This document shows positions 21,459-32,019 of a stretch of 64,000 nucleotides of DNA, piece by piece. The stretch comes from Diaporthe sp. PMI_573 (Eukaryota > Ascomycota > Sordariomycetes > Diaporthales > Diaporthaceae). Both the position numbers and the translations under genes were made by a program. Each line of letters starts with the position of its first letter. Positions within the stretch are counted from its first letter, which is position 1. Under the pieces are notes generated by a model that had not been told where the DNA came from, searched no databases, and worked only from the letters and a program-made list of their open reading frames with translations. The stretch covers positions 992,001 to 1,056,000 of the forward strand of contig JAJTUP010000002.1 of the NCBI GenBank assembly GCA_021399435.1. The letters run 5' to 3'.

Positions 21459-22489
21459 TTCTTGGGATGCTTCTATGGAAAGACTGTTCTTCCTCCACGG
21501 CCTAAGCTGCGAGGCTCCTACAAGCAAGCATCGCCTGCCTTACGAAAGGAGCACATCCCTTTGCAACATTCGACTTGCAGACGTACGTATAGTATACATC
21601 TGCAGTATCAAAGTCACCGGGTCATTTACATGTAATGAATATGCTCGAGGTAACCCCCAATGACCGGGTAGCCCTTCCGTGATGATCGGCCGGGATGTTC
21701 TCTGAGCCTCAGCACTGCGGCCCCAACTTCCACAAAGAACCAAACTCGAGCCCCTGCCCCTGAGCATACATGCATGCAGCTGTAAACAATAAGAGGACAA
21801 GCCGAGAGAAACGGCCGGCCGTGCACCGCTTGTTCTCAATGGCAAGCCGCTTGCCCAAAGTCCCATGACGTGTGAAATCGACCCTATCGAGCGGCACCGG
21901 TTTCCTACCGCCCACCTGACGGCCCGGCCATGTGCACACCACCAAGTGGAAGCACATACAGACCATCGTGCAGAACAATTATGTTGTGTAACCGTCCACG
22001 TCATTGACAAAGAGATTTCATTGGCACATAGCAGTTCCAACAGGTAATCTATATGGACGGGCAGATACCGGTTGACACTGCGCTGGTCGAGCCTACAGCA
22101 TATGATCACACACACACAATACCTTGTCCAGTTCGACTACACAACCGCGGGCGTCGCCACACCCAATTCTCGCCAGTCTTGTGGGCGGATCATCGACCAC
22201 GGATGCGGTAGCCGAGGAGCGTTACCTCCTACTTCGTCTCACCGTCCAGTCTCCATGCTTTCCGCCCCCTCCTCGAGGTTTCCGGCCCCGAGTTACTCGC
22301 CGGTATAGGAAGTTGGTCGGCACACATCCGTGCGAGGTCTTGCAAAAGGAAAGAAAACATTTATAGTTTTTCTTCCCTCACCTCAGGCTTCCTCTCCTTT
22401 CTCTTTCCCGCCTTGTCTCCTATAACACCGCCAAAGTGGCTTCCTTCCCCTGGTCTCCTGGCGACGAGGCCGCCGCCCCCCTACTCGAC
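21459..22489. other. intergenic, no gene seen
   Basis: About 1 kb. The longest opposing frame (191 codons on the minus strand, 22115-21540) has a non-ATG start and low-information sequence; I take it as chance. Confidence 0.45.
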
Positions 22490-24515
22490 ATGGCGAACGA
22501 CCCCCCACGCACAAGCGGCACCTTTGACCGCAAGTCCGGCCACGACCAGTACGACCCGGAGGAGGACGAGGAGTACGGGGATGCCCTCGACGTCGAGGGC
22601 AACAGGAGGCCCGCGAACCGCCGGCGGTGGACGCCCAGCGCGCCGTCGCACGTCCTCTCCTCCAACCCGGACCTCGAGGGCCTGAGCCTGTACGACAAGA
22701 AGTGCGTGCTGATCAACCGCGAGATAGACGCCATGGGCATGGGAAAGTACCAGTGGATGATCTGGGGCCTCTGCGGCTTCGGGTACCTGCTGGACCTCCT
22801 GTGGGCCCAGGCATTCGGGCTCACCCTCAGCCCCTTGCAGCAGGAGCTGGGCTTCGGGAACGACCAGTCGGGCAACATCTCGACGGCCTTCAGCGCGGGG
22901 CTCACGGCGGGGGCTTTCTTCTGGGGCGCGCTGAGCGATGTGGTCGGTATGTTTTGGCTTCGCCGTCCCGGCCTCTCCACATTTCCAAGCCCAGTCTTGT
23001 GCGGCGCAACAGCAACATGCCTGTGTCTGATCCAGAAACTCCCGAAGCGGTGCTGATGACTATGTGAGGTTATAGGTCGCAAGTGGGCCTTCAACCTGAC
23101 ATGCCTCTTCTCGTCCGTGTTCGGCCTGTGCCTCGGCGCCTCGGGCAACTACACGACGTTCCTGGTCCTGACGGCCTTCGTGGGCTTCGGCGTGGGCGGC
23201 AACATCCCCATCGACACGACCATCACGCTCGAGTTCATCCCGCAGAACAAGCGCTTCCTCCTAACCACCCTCTCCATCTTCCAGCCCATTGGCGTCGTCC
23301 TCTGCAGCGCCATCGCCTTCGGCTTCATCCCCACCATGTCGTGCTCACCAAACTTCTCCGAGAAAGAACCCCCTAAAGAGCTGTAACGCCCCGGACCTGG
23401 AGGCCGGCGCGCCGTGCTGCGGGCGGGACAACAACATGGGCTGGCGGTACCTGCTCTTCACGCTGGGCGCCATTACCCTGGCCGTCTTCTTCCTGCGCTG
23501 CTTCGTCTTCCGCTTCCGCGAGAGCCCCAAGTTCCTCGTGTACAAGGGCCAGGACGGGGAGGCCATCAAGGTGGTGCACCACATCGCCAACACGAACGGC
23601 ACCGTCTGCCGCCTGAGCCTGGAACACTTCGAGGCTCTCAGCGGTGAAGCCAATCCCCGGCGGACGCAGGCCAACAGCGGCAGCGGCGGCCGCCCCGGGC
23701 TCAGGACGCGCATGAGTAGCACGCTCGGGCGGACGGTCAGCGGGACGGTCACGACCATCAAGCGGATGAAGCCGAGCCGGAAGAAGGTCGCGGACCAGAA
23801 GAGCCGCTACATGATGCTGTTCTCGAACTTCACCATGGCGAGGCTCACGATATTGGTCTGGCTGACTTATATCTTTGACTTCTGGGGCTTCACTGTAGCC
23901 GGTAAGCATACCCAACTTTTCTCTTACCTTTTTTTCTTGGCGGCTGATTCTGACCGGGTGCGTAAAGGTTTCTACCTTCCCCGTATCCTAGCCATCAAGA
24001 ACGGCGCCGCGTCGGAGGGGAACTCCCTGTCCTTCACCTACGCCTCGTACATCTACACCTACGCCCCGGGCGCGCTCGGGGTGGTGCTCGGGTCCCTGAT
24101 GTACAGGGTCCCCTCCTTCGGACGCAAGTGGACCATGACCATTTCGTCCGGGCTGATGGGCGCCTCGATCCTGCTCTTCAGCATCGTCGACACGGTCCCC
24201 AAGAACCTGGGCATGTTCACCATGGAGTATATCTTTCAATCCATGTTCAACGCCGTGCTGTACGGCTGGACGCCCGAGGCGTTCCCGGCCCCGGTCCGCG
24301 GCACCGCCTGCGGCCTCGCCAGCTTCTGGGGCCGCCTGTTCGGCATCGTCAGCCCGCTCATCGCGCAGCACCTCTACGGGAGCAGCACGGGCGGCGGCGG
24401 GACCGGCGATGTGAATGCCGTCTTGTACCTTGCCGGGGGTGTGACGCTGGGCTGCGTGGTCACTACTGCCTTGTTGCCTAACAAGGCTCTGCAGTCGAGC
24501 GACGGGAGGTCATAA
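22490..24515 (+). CDS. MFS transporter of the SV2-like type, frame broken by a C-run
   Basis: Exons 22490-22946, 23076-23901 and 23968-24515; both introns have clean GT/AG ends (GTATGT and GTAAGC donors). The start MANDPPRTSG is the first ATG. Family features are an acidic N-terminal tail, MGKYQWMIWGLCGFGYLLDLL, the loop LSDVVGRKW rebuilt across intron 1, a central soluble loop with conserved Cys and NMGWRYLLFTLGA, and a C-terminal half with SFGRKW and WTPEAFPAPVRGTACG. About 12 membrane helices are expected, and the product would be about 609 residues. The reading frame breaks inside exon 2: after CSPNFSEKE the frame ends at 23386, while homology-like sequence (KSCNAPDLE) continues one base out of phase. 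The C-run at 23369-23373 is the likely site of one extra base. This is either an assembly error or a real inactivating mutation. The substrate is not known; the family often carries sugars or organic ions. Confidence 0.75.
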
Positions 24516-25388
24516 CATGGCAATTTTGGATAGGGATTGTCGTATATACCCACGTGGTTGAACATACCAGTATGTCGTATGTAGAGATGGACATATACAG
24601 CACATAAATAAACGGGCACACAGGAGCCTAAATGCTATATAACAGCTTCCACGCTACTATATTCTTAAATCACTCCTGCAGGGTACGCCAAGTTGCTTTT
24701 TGCTGCAGCATCCGAGTCAGGGGGAGCTCTGAGGGTGTGGGGTGTACAGGGGGGAGGGTAATCAGAGGTCGTCGGCCCGGTCAGCAGCATCTCGGTCACT
24801 GGAACGAAAGGCTCTGACACCTTCTCAACGCCCGTGGATGATCCGAGTCAGCATAGCCGCAGTGAGCATGCACGATTGAGCTTGAATTTTGCGTCATTGC
24901 TGGGTAATCCATGGCAGTCGGCAGGTAGCGCATGGTGAAAAGATACCGGCTTCCGGGTGGTCAACAAGGCTTGGAGGCGAGCGACGAGCAACGCGTCGTG
25001 GTAGTAATCAGCGATCGTTCAGCTGTCTGCTTGGGACACTATTTTACAATTTCGCGACATCAAGCGAGTGGACTTGATTGCACGTGTGAAAAGATCGTTG
25101 ACACAGGCTTGGTTCGTCGAAATCGACCACGCATGCGTCTTCACAAAGCCCCAGGTCTGTCAAACTGCCAAGTGGAATATTCAAACCCGCAGCAACTTCT
25201 TATGATCAACCAATACCGACACATGCCCTGAGCAAACGTTCTTCCATCTTCCCATGATTTGGTATGTTTGTCGAGAAAACTCCAACCCTAAACCCCCAAA
25301 ACGCCGTCGGAAGTCATTGCTGCACTCGAATGCATAAAGATTTTGAGTAACCATTCTCTTCCTACTACTGTCACCAACTGCTCTCATT
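24516..25388. other. intergenic, no gene seen
   Basis: About 870 bases between the 3' ends of convergent genes; only short frames. Confidence 0.45.
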
Positions 25389-26092
25389 CTAGGCAGTGGC
25401 TGCTGCCGGAGCAGCCGCGCCGTCGACCTCGGGGATCTTCATGCCAGTGCCGCCGAGGTTCGTCTGCTTAACGTTGGGGTTCTTGGTGTAGTAGTCGGAG
25501 ATGGCAGCCTTGATGCCGTCCTCGGCAAGCATACTGCAGTGCAGCTTGACAGGGGGCAGGCAGAGTTCCTTGGCAATGTCCGTGTTCTTGATCTGCGAGG
25601 CCTTGTCGAGCGACATTCCCCGGACGAGCTCGGTGAGGTAGGAGGATGAGGCGATGGCGCTTCCGCAGCCGAATGTCTTGAACTTGACGTCGGAGATTGT
25701 GTTTGAGTTGGGGTCGACACGGCTGGTGTATTGGTCAGTCATTTGCTATATTGAACGCTAAAATTGCCACAATTCCCGTGGAAGCGAGGGGACAGCTCTA
25801 GAGATGAGCTGGGGATGATGTAGGAGTGGCGTGGATAGGCTTACATCTGAATCTTCATGACATCGCCGCAAGCTGGTGCTCCGACGAGGCCGGTGCCGAC
25901 ATCGACATCATTCTTGCTCAATGAGCCGACGTTGCGCGGCCGGGAGTAGTGGTCGATGACCTTCTCGTGGTAAGAGCGTGTTGCGCCGACAGAAACTGCC
26001 GGTGCGAGTTGCCTGGAAACGCTGGCGACGGCTGGTCGGATGGGTGTGGCAAGTGCCCGCCTGGAGGCGACTCTGAGTCCACGCGAGAACAT
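25389..26092 (-). CDS. ISU1: mitochondrial iron-sulfur cluster scaffold (IscU type)
   Basis: Minus-strand exons 26092-25845 and 25722-25389, joined over a 122-nt intron (GTAAGC donor, CTGAC branch, CACCAG acceptor), encode 193 residues. The splice gives a continuous KIQIRVDPNSNTISDVKF. The N-terminal 40 residues are Arg/Ala/Ser-rich without acids, a mitochondrial presequence. The cluster ligands are C75 (APACGD), C102 (FGCGSA) and C145 (KLHCSM), with D77 and H144. LPPVK (138-142) is the contact site for the dedicated Hsp70. The protein assembles [2Fe-2S] clusters with the cysteine desulfurase and frataxin in the matrix. The acidic/Ala-rich tail after KIPEVDG is a few residues longer than in yeast. 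The gene is divergent from UBP14 with 1.2 kb between them. Confidence 0.95.
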
Positions 26093-26846
26093 GGTGATAC
26101 TGGCTTGTTTAAATCGACGGTTACTGATTGATGGTGGATGAATCAATCGGCAGGGAGTTCGCAGTGTTCTTGTGATGCCTTAGGTGTGCGAGGTAGGTGT
26201 TGGTGCGTCTGTGGGCGGGGTGGTTGTCGGCTCGTAAAGGGTGTGTGTGAGTGAGAAGGGACGGGAGCTTCGAAAGAAAGTCAAGTGCAGGAGCACGGTC
26301 TGTGACGCTGAATATTTGACGTGCAGTCGCCCCCCGTTCCCAGCAAAATGATGTCGGGGTATCGGCTGAACAGCCAATCAGACGGGCAAGAACCAGCTTA
26401 GGTAACAATGATTTCACGGCGATCTCGGAGAATCGGTTTTTGGGTGTGGGGCCAGCCGGGGCAGCCTGGGCAGCAAGGGCAGTTGCAGGACTTATCTGCC
26501 TGGATCTTATCAATCGCTTCCTTCTAATTTGGAATTGAAGCCCGCCAGAGCCCAAAACAGTCAAGCCCGTCGAATCTCCGACCTTCTTTTTTTATGGGTT
26601 TCCGAGACCGAGGTGCGTCAGCAGTAACGCCGAACTCTGCTAGCAAAGTGCCCCGAGTGGTTATCGGCCAGCACATACGATGCAGACAGGTACAAATATT
26701 CATGTGCAGCGGATAAACCCCTACTGGGCAGATATGTGGAAAGCTGATGAAAGAATGAGCATTCCCATATTAAATACACTGTGCCTGGGCAGAGAGAGTA
26801 TACATACGCCGGCAAGCCTACTGTGTACAATAGCTTTCCGTGACTA

Positions 26847-26886
26847 ACTGACTGACTGACTGACTGACCGACCGACCGACCGACCG
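26847..26886 (+). repeat. compound microsatellite (ACTG)5(ACCG)5
   Basis: Five exact ACTG units followed directly by five exact ACCG units, 40 bp in total, in the shared intergenic region of ISU1 and UBP14. One transition (T to C) separates the two unit types, so the second half probably arose from the first. Confidence 0.9.
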
Positions 26887-27316
26887 AACCGGCAATCGAC
26901 AAATGGATCTGACACGAGCGTTTCTGCCGTTTCGCTGGCACCTGCACCCCACAGTAATCCCAGCCGATCTTCCCTGAGGCTGCAGCTCAGGCAGGCATGG
27001 TTGCGGGCCTGCCAGGCCTGCCGGCCTCTTGCCAGTCAGCAGTTTGCTGAGCAGAGCTGCAAGGCTTGAGCGGGGCGGGTCGCTCACTAAACGCGGGGTG
27101 AAGGCGCGTCCCATTTTGCCCCTCGGCAGCCTGGAGCTGCAGCTCTCACAGTGTGGCGCGCGCAGCTCGACGTAATCCTGGAATCGTCTTCTCACCTCCC
27201 AGACATCCGTCTCAGACATCCGTCTGCACTTGACTTGTTCTTCACGCCCAGTCGCGACCCTGACTTTGGACTCTACCATTCTGGTCAGCCGTTCCTTTTT
27301 AGCGAAGACATTCAAA

Positions 27317-29891
27317 ATGGCGTGTCCACACGTCGACTCTCTCAGTGAGGCAATGTTCGGGGGAATGGGAGAGGATCGCCCTCTGTTCTCGTTTTGACTG
27401 ACTCTCGTGAGCAGACATCTCGCCCCCGACACCTGCCCAGTCAGTCTATCGCGAGGACTGCACCCAGTGCTTCGACTCTATTGTGAGTAATATCATCCTC
27501 TCAAGACCATACAACTTGTCGTTTGACCCAAACCTAAATCCGTTTCGGACAGGACGACACCGACGGCCTCGATGTCTGCCTCCAGTGCTTCAACGGCGGC
27601 TGCACCGGTGGCCGCCAGCACTCCGCCCTGCACAGCGCCCTCCGGTCCCACCCCCTCGTGCTCAACATAAAGCGGACACGCAGGGCGGTCACTAGGGATG
27701 AGCCGCCTCAGAAGATCACAAAGCTCGCCATATCTGCTGAGAAGGAGGAGGACAAGTACGACACTGCCGTGAGCGTCCAGTGCCTGGAATGCAATGCGCT
27801 CATCGACACAACCAACCCCAAGATCGCCCCGGTCGTCGACGGGATAATGACTTCCAACACTTTCTCGCGGAAAGAGGAGATCAAGGCGTGGGAGCAAGAG
27901 CTTACCAGCTGCGAACACATCCTGCTGATGCAGCAGGACGAGCCCCGCAAGATCGCCTCTCAGGACCTGGGTGGCTGCGCGAGTTGTGACCTCAAGGAAA
28001 ATCTATGGTTGTGCCTGCAGTGTGGAGCTCTCGGCTGCGGTCGTGCCCAGTTTGGTGGTGTTGGTGGCCAATCTCACGCCCTGGCGCACTCCAAAGAGTC
28101 GGGACATGGTGTTGCCGTCAAACTTGGTTCCATTAGTGCCGAAGGCACCGCCGATGTATACTGCTACGCTTGCGATGACGAGCGCGTCGATGAGAGCTTG
28201 GCCACACACCTGGCGAATTGGGGCATCAACATTGCCGAGAGGCAAAAGACGGAGAAGAGCCTGACGGAAATGCAAATCGAGCAGAACATGAAGTGGGACT
28301 TCACGACGACACAAGACGGCCAGGAGCTGAAACCTCTGTTCGGTCCTGGTCTGACTGGTCTAAAGAACCTGGGAAACAGCTGCTACCTCGCCAGCGTACT
28401 CCAATGTCTCTTTGATTTGGCTCCCTTCCAGAAGCGGTATTTCGAACCCAACGGTGATCTACCCGTCGTCGAGGATCCTGCTCAGGACCTCGAGACACAA
28501 ATGCGGAAGCTGGCAGACGGTCTCCTTTCCGGCCGCTATTCGAAGCCTGATCCTGATGCAGCTGCTGCACCTGGAGAAAACCCGACAGAGGTTCACCAAA
28601 GGGGTCTGTCACCTGCAATGTTCAAGCACCTCATCGGTCGTGGGCACGAGGAATTCTCCACCATGCGCCAGCAAGATGCATTTGAGCTCTTCCAACACCT
28701 CTTCAAGTTAATCACGCGAGCCAAACATCCTTCTCCTACCGCCGACCCCACCCGACCCTTCCGCTTCGCCCTGGAACAGCGTCTGCAATGTCTCAGTTGC
28801 AAGAAGGTTCGGTACTCGACGACAGAGCAGGAAAATATCACCATCATCCTTCCCGTGGAGAGAGAGCCGCAGAAAGAAGGCGAGGAGGGCCCTGCACCAT
28901 GGAAGCCTGTTACACTTACCCAGTGTTTGGATGATTTCACCGTCGACGAGGTCGTGGAGCTCACCTGCTCTTCCTGTGGCTCGAAGGAAGGCTATACCAA
29001 GCGGACGCTTTTCAAGACTTTCCCAGAAATTCTTGCTGTGAATGCACGAAGGATGGCCATCGTCAACTGGGTGGAGGTGAAAGTTGATGTTCCTGTCACC
29101 ATCCCTGATGAACCCTTCACCCTGGACAAATATCTCTCTCATGGCCAACAACCAGATGAAGATTCTCTTCCTGAGGAAGAAGCGCCGGCTGGCGCTTCTG
29201 CGTTTGTGCCCAATGAGACAGGTCTAGCTCAATTGGAGGCGATGGGATTTCCCCGTGTGCGCTGTGAGAAAGCATTGCACGCAACAGGCAACAGTGATGC
29301 GAACGCCGCCATGGAATGGCTGTTCGCACACATGGAGGACCCAGATATCGATACACCATTGGACCTGGGTGCCACCAGCAGTGGAGGCGCCGGCGCAGGA
29401 CCAAGCCCAGAGCAGATCGAGATGCTTACCTCGATGGGTTTCGATGTGCCCAAGGCGAAGAAGGCGCTCAAGGAAACCGGTGGTGACATGGAGCGGGCCG
29501 TCGAGTGGTTGTTCAGCCACCCAGAGGATACTGGCTCGTTTGATGAGGACGAGGGTGCGGCGGCTGGCGCAAGCGCTGGCTCTGGTGACCCTGCTGGTAG
29601 CGCTGCCCTGCCCGCGGTATACCAGTTGCAGAGCATTGTGTGCCACAAGGGCACGAGCATTCATGCTGGGTAAGTGGCCTCCTATGCTCAAGTTCACTTA
29701 CGCCGAAACTTGTGATTATTCACCGACTCCGGCTGACACTGGGTTGCAGACACTATGTGGCCTTCATTCGCAAGCAGCTCGACAAACCATCCTGGGTCCT
29801 GTTCAACGATGAGAAGGTTGTCCAGGCGGTCGACATCGACGAGATGCGCAAGTTTGGGTACGCGTACTTCTTCAAGCGTGTGCAGAATTGA
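27317..29891 (+). CDS. UBP14: ubiquitin carboxyl-terminal hydrolase 14 (isopeptidase T type)
   Basis: Four exons: 27317-27344 (28 nt), 27415-27482, 27553-29669 and 29750-29891. The junctions keep frame and give 784 residues. The start MACPHVDSL is typical for the family. There is a variant zinc finger at about 3-75 (YREDCTQCFDS, CLQCFNGGC), then a classical ZnF-UBP at about 165-240 (CASCDLKENLWLCLQCG, HALAHS). The USP Cys box is LGNSCYLASVLQCL with C309. Two UBA domains lie at about 589-632 and 652-695, inserted before the His box AGHYVAFIRKQ (H739), which is completed only after the last splice. The enzyme disassembles free polyubiquitin chains, binding the free Gly-Gly end through ZnF-UBP. 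The domain order matches yeast Ubp14 and human USP5. The length is normal. Confidence 0.95.
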
Positions 29892-30426
29892 GCGTTTGTT
29901 ACCGGAAGCATGGGCTGCCTCCCGCGGAGGAAAGGAAGCCAAACGGCGTTAGGCGGATACCGGTGCATGTTGCCGAGGGGCCATTAGAGGTAGAAGAAGA
30001 CGATGTTTCATGAGAGAGCATGTGAAGAACGATGCATCTGAGAGGCACTATCAAAAGCAAAGCAGCCTGGTCGTGATCAAGAGAATCGGAAAAGGCATTT
30101 GGTATTACATAAAAGAGTCTTGCCCACCCCTGACACCCAGCATCTAAACTCCATATCGCCCTTTTTCATGAATATATGCCATCAAAACAGAATAGCCCTG
30201 CATGATCATCAACTGCGTGACCTCATGCTCCTCGCTCCTCAGTGTCAGTGGGAGCCTATTGTAAAATCATCCAATCAATTATCGCATGTTCCCCGTTGTC
30301 CAGGGACCGGCATAGGGGCGAATGGCGAGCGCAGAGACCAAATAATGCAACTGTCCCGCTCACAAACTCTCCAGCCCAGACTGCACCCACGCTCACCAGC
30401 TTCGGGGAGGGGGTTTATCGCCCGGG
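29892..30426. other. intergenic between convergent genes
   Basis: About 530 bases between the stop codons of UBP14 and MAD2; no gene seen. Confidence 0.45.
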
Positions 30427-31354
30427 CTACCAGTCCTTTTGCTTATAGCTGACGAGCGTCTCGATCCTGTGGCTGGCGGTGCTGAATCCGCGCAGCTGGA
30501 CCCTCTCGCCGCCCTCGATCTCCTTGGCGTCGCTGTCGCCCCACTCGACGGGGACCTCGCTGTCGGCGTCGGCGTACACGAGCACGTTGAAGGTGCACTC
30601 ACCCGCGTCCAGCTGCGGGAGGAACGTCACAGATGCCGTGATCTGCCGGAAGATGGCGGCGATCTCCTGCTGGATCTCCTGCTCCGTCTTGTTCTCTGCC
30701 GCTGCTGCCGCCGCCGCCGTCGCCCCCGGGCCGTCTGCGTTTTCTTGGTTTCCTGCTGCTGTTGTTTCTGTTGTTGTTGTTGTTGTTGTCGTCGCCGCCG
30801 CCTTGCCGTTTGTCTGTGCGTCTTTTGACCTCGAGGATTTTGAGGACTTGGATGACTTGGCCGGGGCGAAGATCTGCACGTCGAACTGCCACCGCTCCAG
30901 GTGCTCGCCCGTGTCCTTGTTCGTGATGACGATGACCAGCTTGGAGATCTTGCCGCCCACCATCCACTTGTCGAGCTGCGACATGATCTTCTTGATGTAG
31001 GCCTTGACCTGGTCGTCGGCCGAGACCAGCATGTTGAGACCGTACTTCTTGACGACGGTGAAGTCCTCGGCCGGGTAGACGCCGCGTTGGTAGAGGATGG
31101 AATGGATCGAGTATTGGAACTGTGCGGAGGCGTGGCTGTCAGTCAATCTTGATCCCACGCGTGTACTTGGAGCCTGGCTCGCCTGGGCACATAATGCGCC
31201 GCCATCGGCTGGGAGGCGCTTCAACGGGCGTGCATGGTGGGCTGAGGGCGGAACGTACAAACTCGGCGACGAGCCGGGCGCTGCCCTTGAGGGACAGCTT
31301 GTGGACCTTGGAGGGGTCCCTCTCCTTCTTGCTGGGCTTCTCCGAGGTCGCCAT
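30427..31354 (-). CDS. MAD2: MAD2 spindle assembly checkpoint protein (HORMA)
   Basis: Minus-strand exons 31354-31259 and 31119-30427, with a 139-nt intron (GTACGT donor, GCACAG acceptor); product 262 residues. The junction VAEF/FQYSIHSILYQRG is the classic start of the HORMA domain. Then come DFTVVKKYGLNMLVS, MSQLDKWMVGG, KLVIVITNKDTGEHLERWQFDV, and the safety-belt region with FLPQL, FNVLVYAD and a C-terminal IETLVSYKQ. It senses unattached kinetochores and inhibits Cdc20. It is longer than the usual 200-215 residues because an insert of about 55 residues follows FDVQIFAPAK. The insert is Ser/Lys-rich, then a Thr run, then Ala-rich (encoded by about 30700-30865). It lies in the loop before the helix that starts EQEIQQEIAAIFRQ. 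Confidence 0.94.
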
Positions 31355-32019
31355 GGTGGTGGTACTGTGGGGCGCGAGGTAAATCCTGGTGTCGCAAGTT
31401 CACGCGTGACGTGTCGGCACTTTGTTCAGGGTGCAATGCGAGGACCCTGCGGACATGGGCGGTAGCTTTGGGAACTGGGAGTCGGATTGTTTTGTTCGGC
31501 TGGCGGTTGCCGTGCCAGCAGGCTGCTGGAAAACGTGGGGTTGCAGGGGGCGGTGTGGATTTAAGGCGACATCTTGGAGCCGGGCTTCATGCCCGCAGAC
31601 ATCGCTAAAACCCTGCCAATGAGATAGAGACGACGAGGCTATAATTGAATGACTCCGAAATGTTAACGATCAGTTGAAGGTAATTGCAACTTACTGGCAC
31701 AATATTTCAAGCCACTCCCACTGTCCTCACTGTCCTTGACACCACTGATCTCAAAGACTTGCCCCTTCTTGCCTCGCCCTGTTTTCAGACGTGTTACTTT
31801 CCTTCATCTTTTTTCGCCAAAGTCGGGCATATGGCCGTTTCAAGAAAACTCCCTTGTCAAAAACAGTCATTTACAACTAGTTTTAACGTTTCCAGGACTT
31901 CAAGGACTGTGACTGCAGAGTTCCATATGCCTCTGGTCGATGTTACCGTGAAGATAGTTGAGGATGACGATGGGGACATGTGTCAAATCTTCGTAACCGA
32001 AAAGGTCTGATAAAATATT
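31355..32019. other. intergenic, MAD2 upstream region
   Basis: About 660 bases; short frames with non-ATG starts only. Confidence 0.45.

Noticed and set aside
21540..22115. Minus-strand frame of 191 codons
   Set aside because: Non-ATG start, no family-like pattern, no supporting splice sites.
22420..23148. Minus-strand frame of 242 codons
   Set aside because: Antisense of the MFS transporter first exons; composition mirrors it.
26121..26564. Upstream in-frame extension of ISU1 region
   Set aside because: Lies in the 5' leader; the ISU1 presequence starts cleanly at 26092.
26818..27432. Minus-strand frame of 204 codons crossing the microsatellite
   Set aside because: SVGRSVGQ-type repeats come from the ACTG/ACCG array, and it overlaps the first exon of UBP14.
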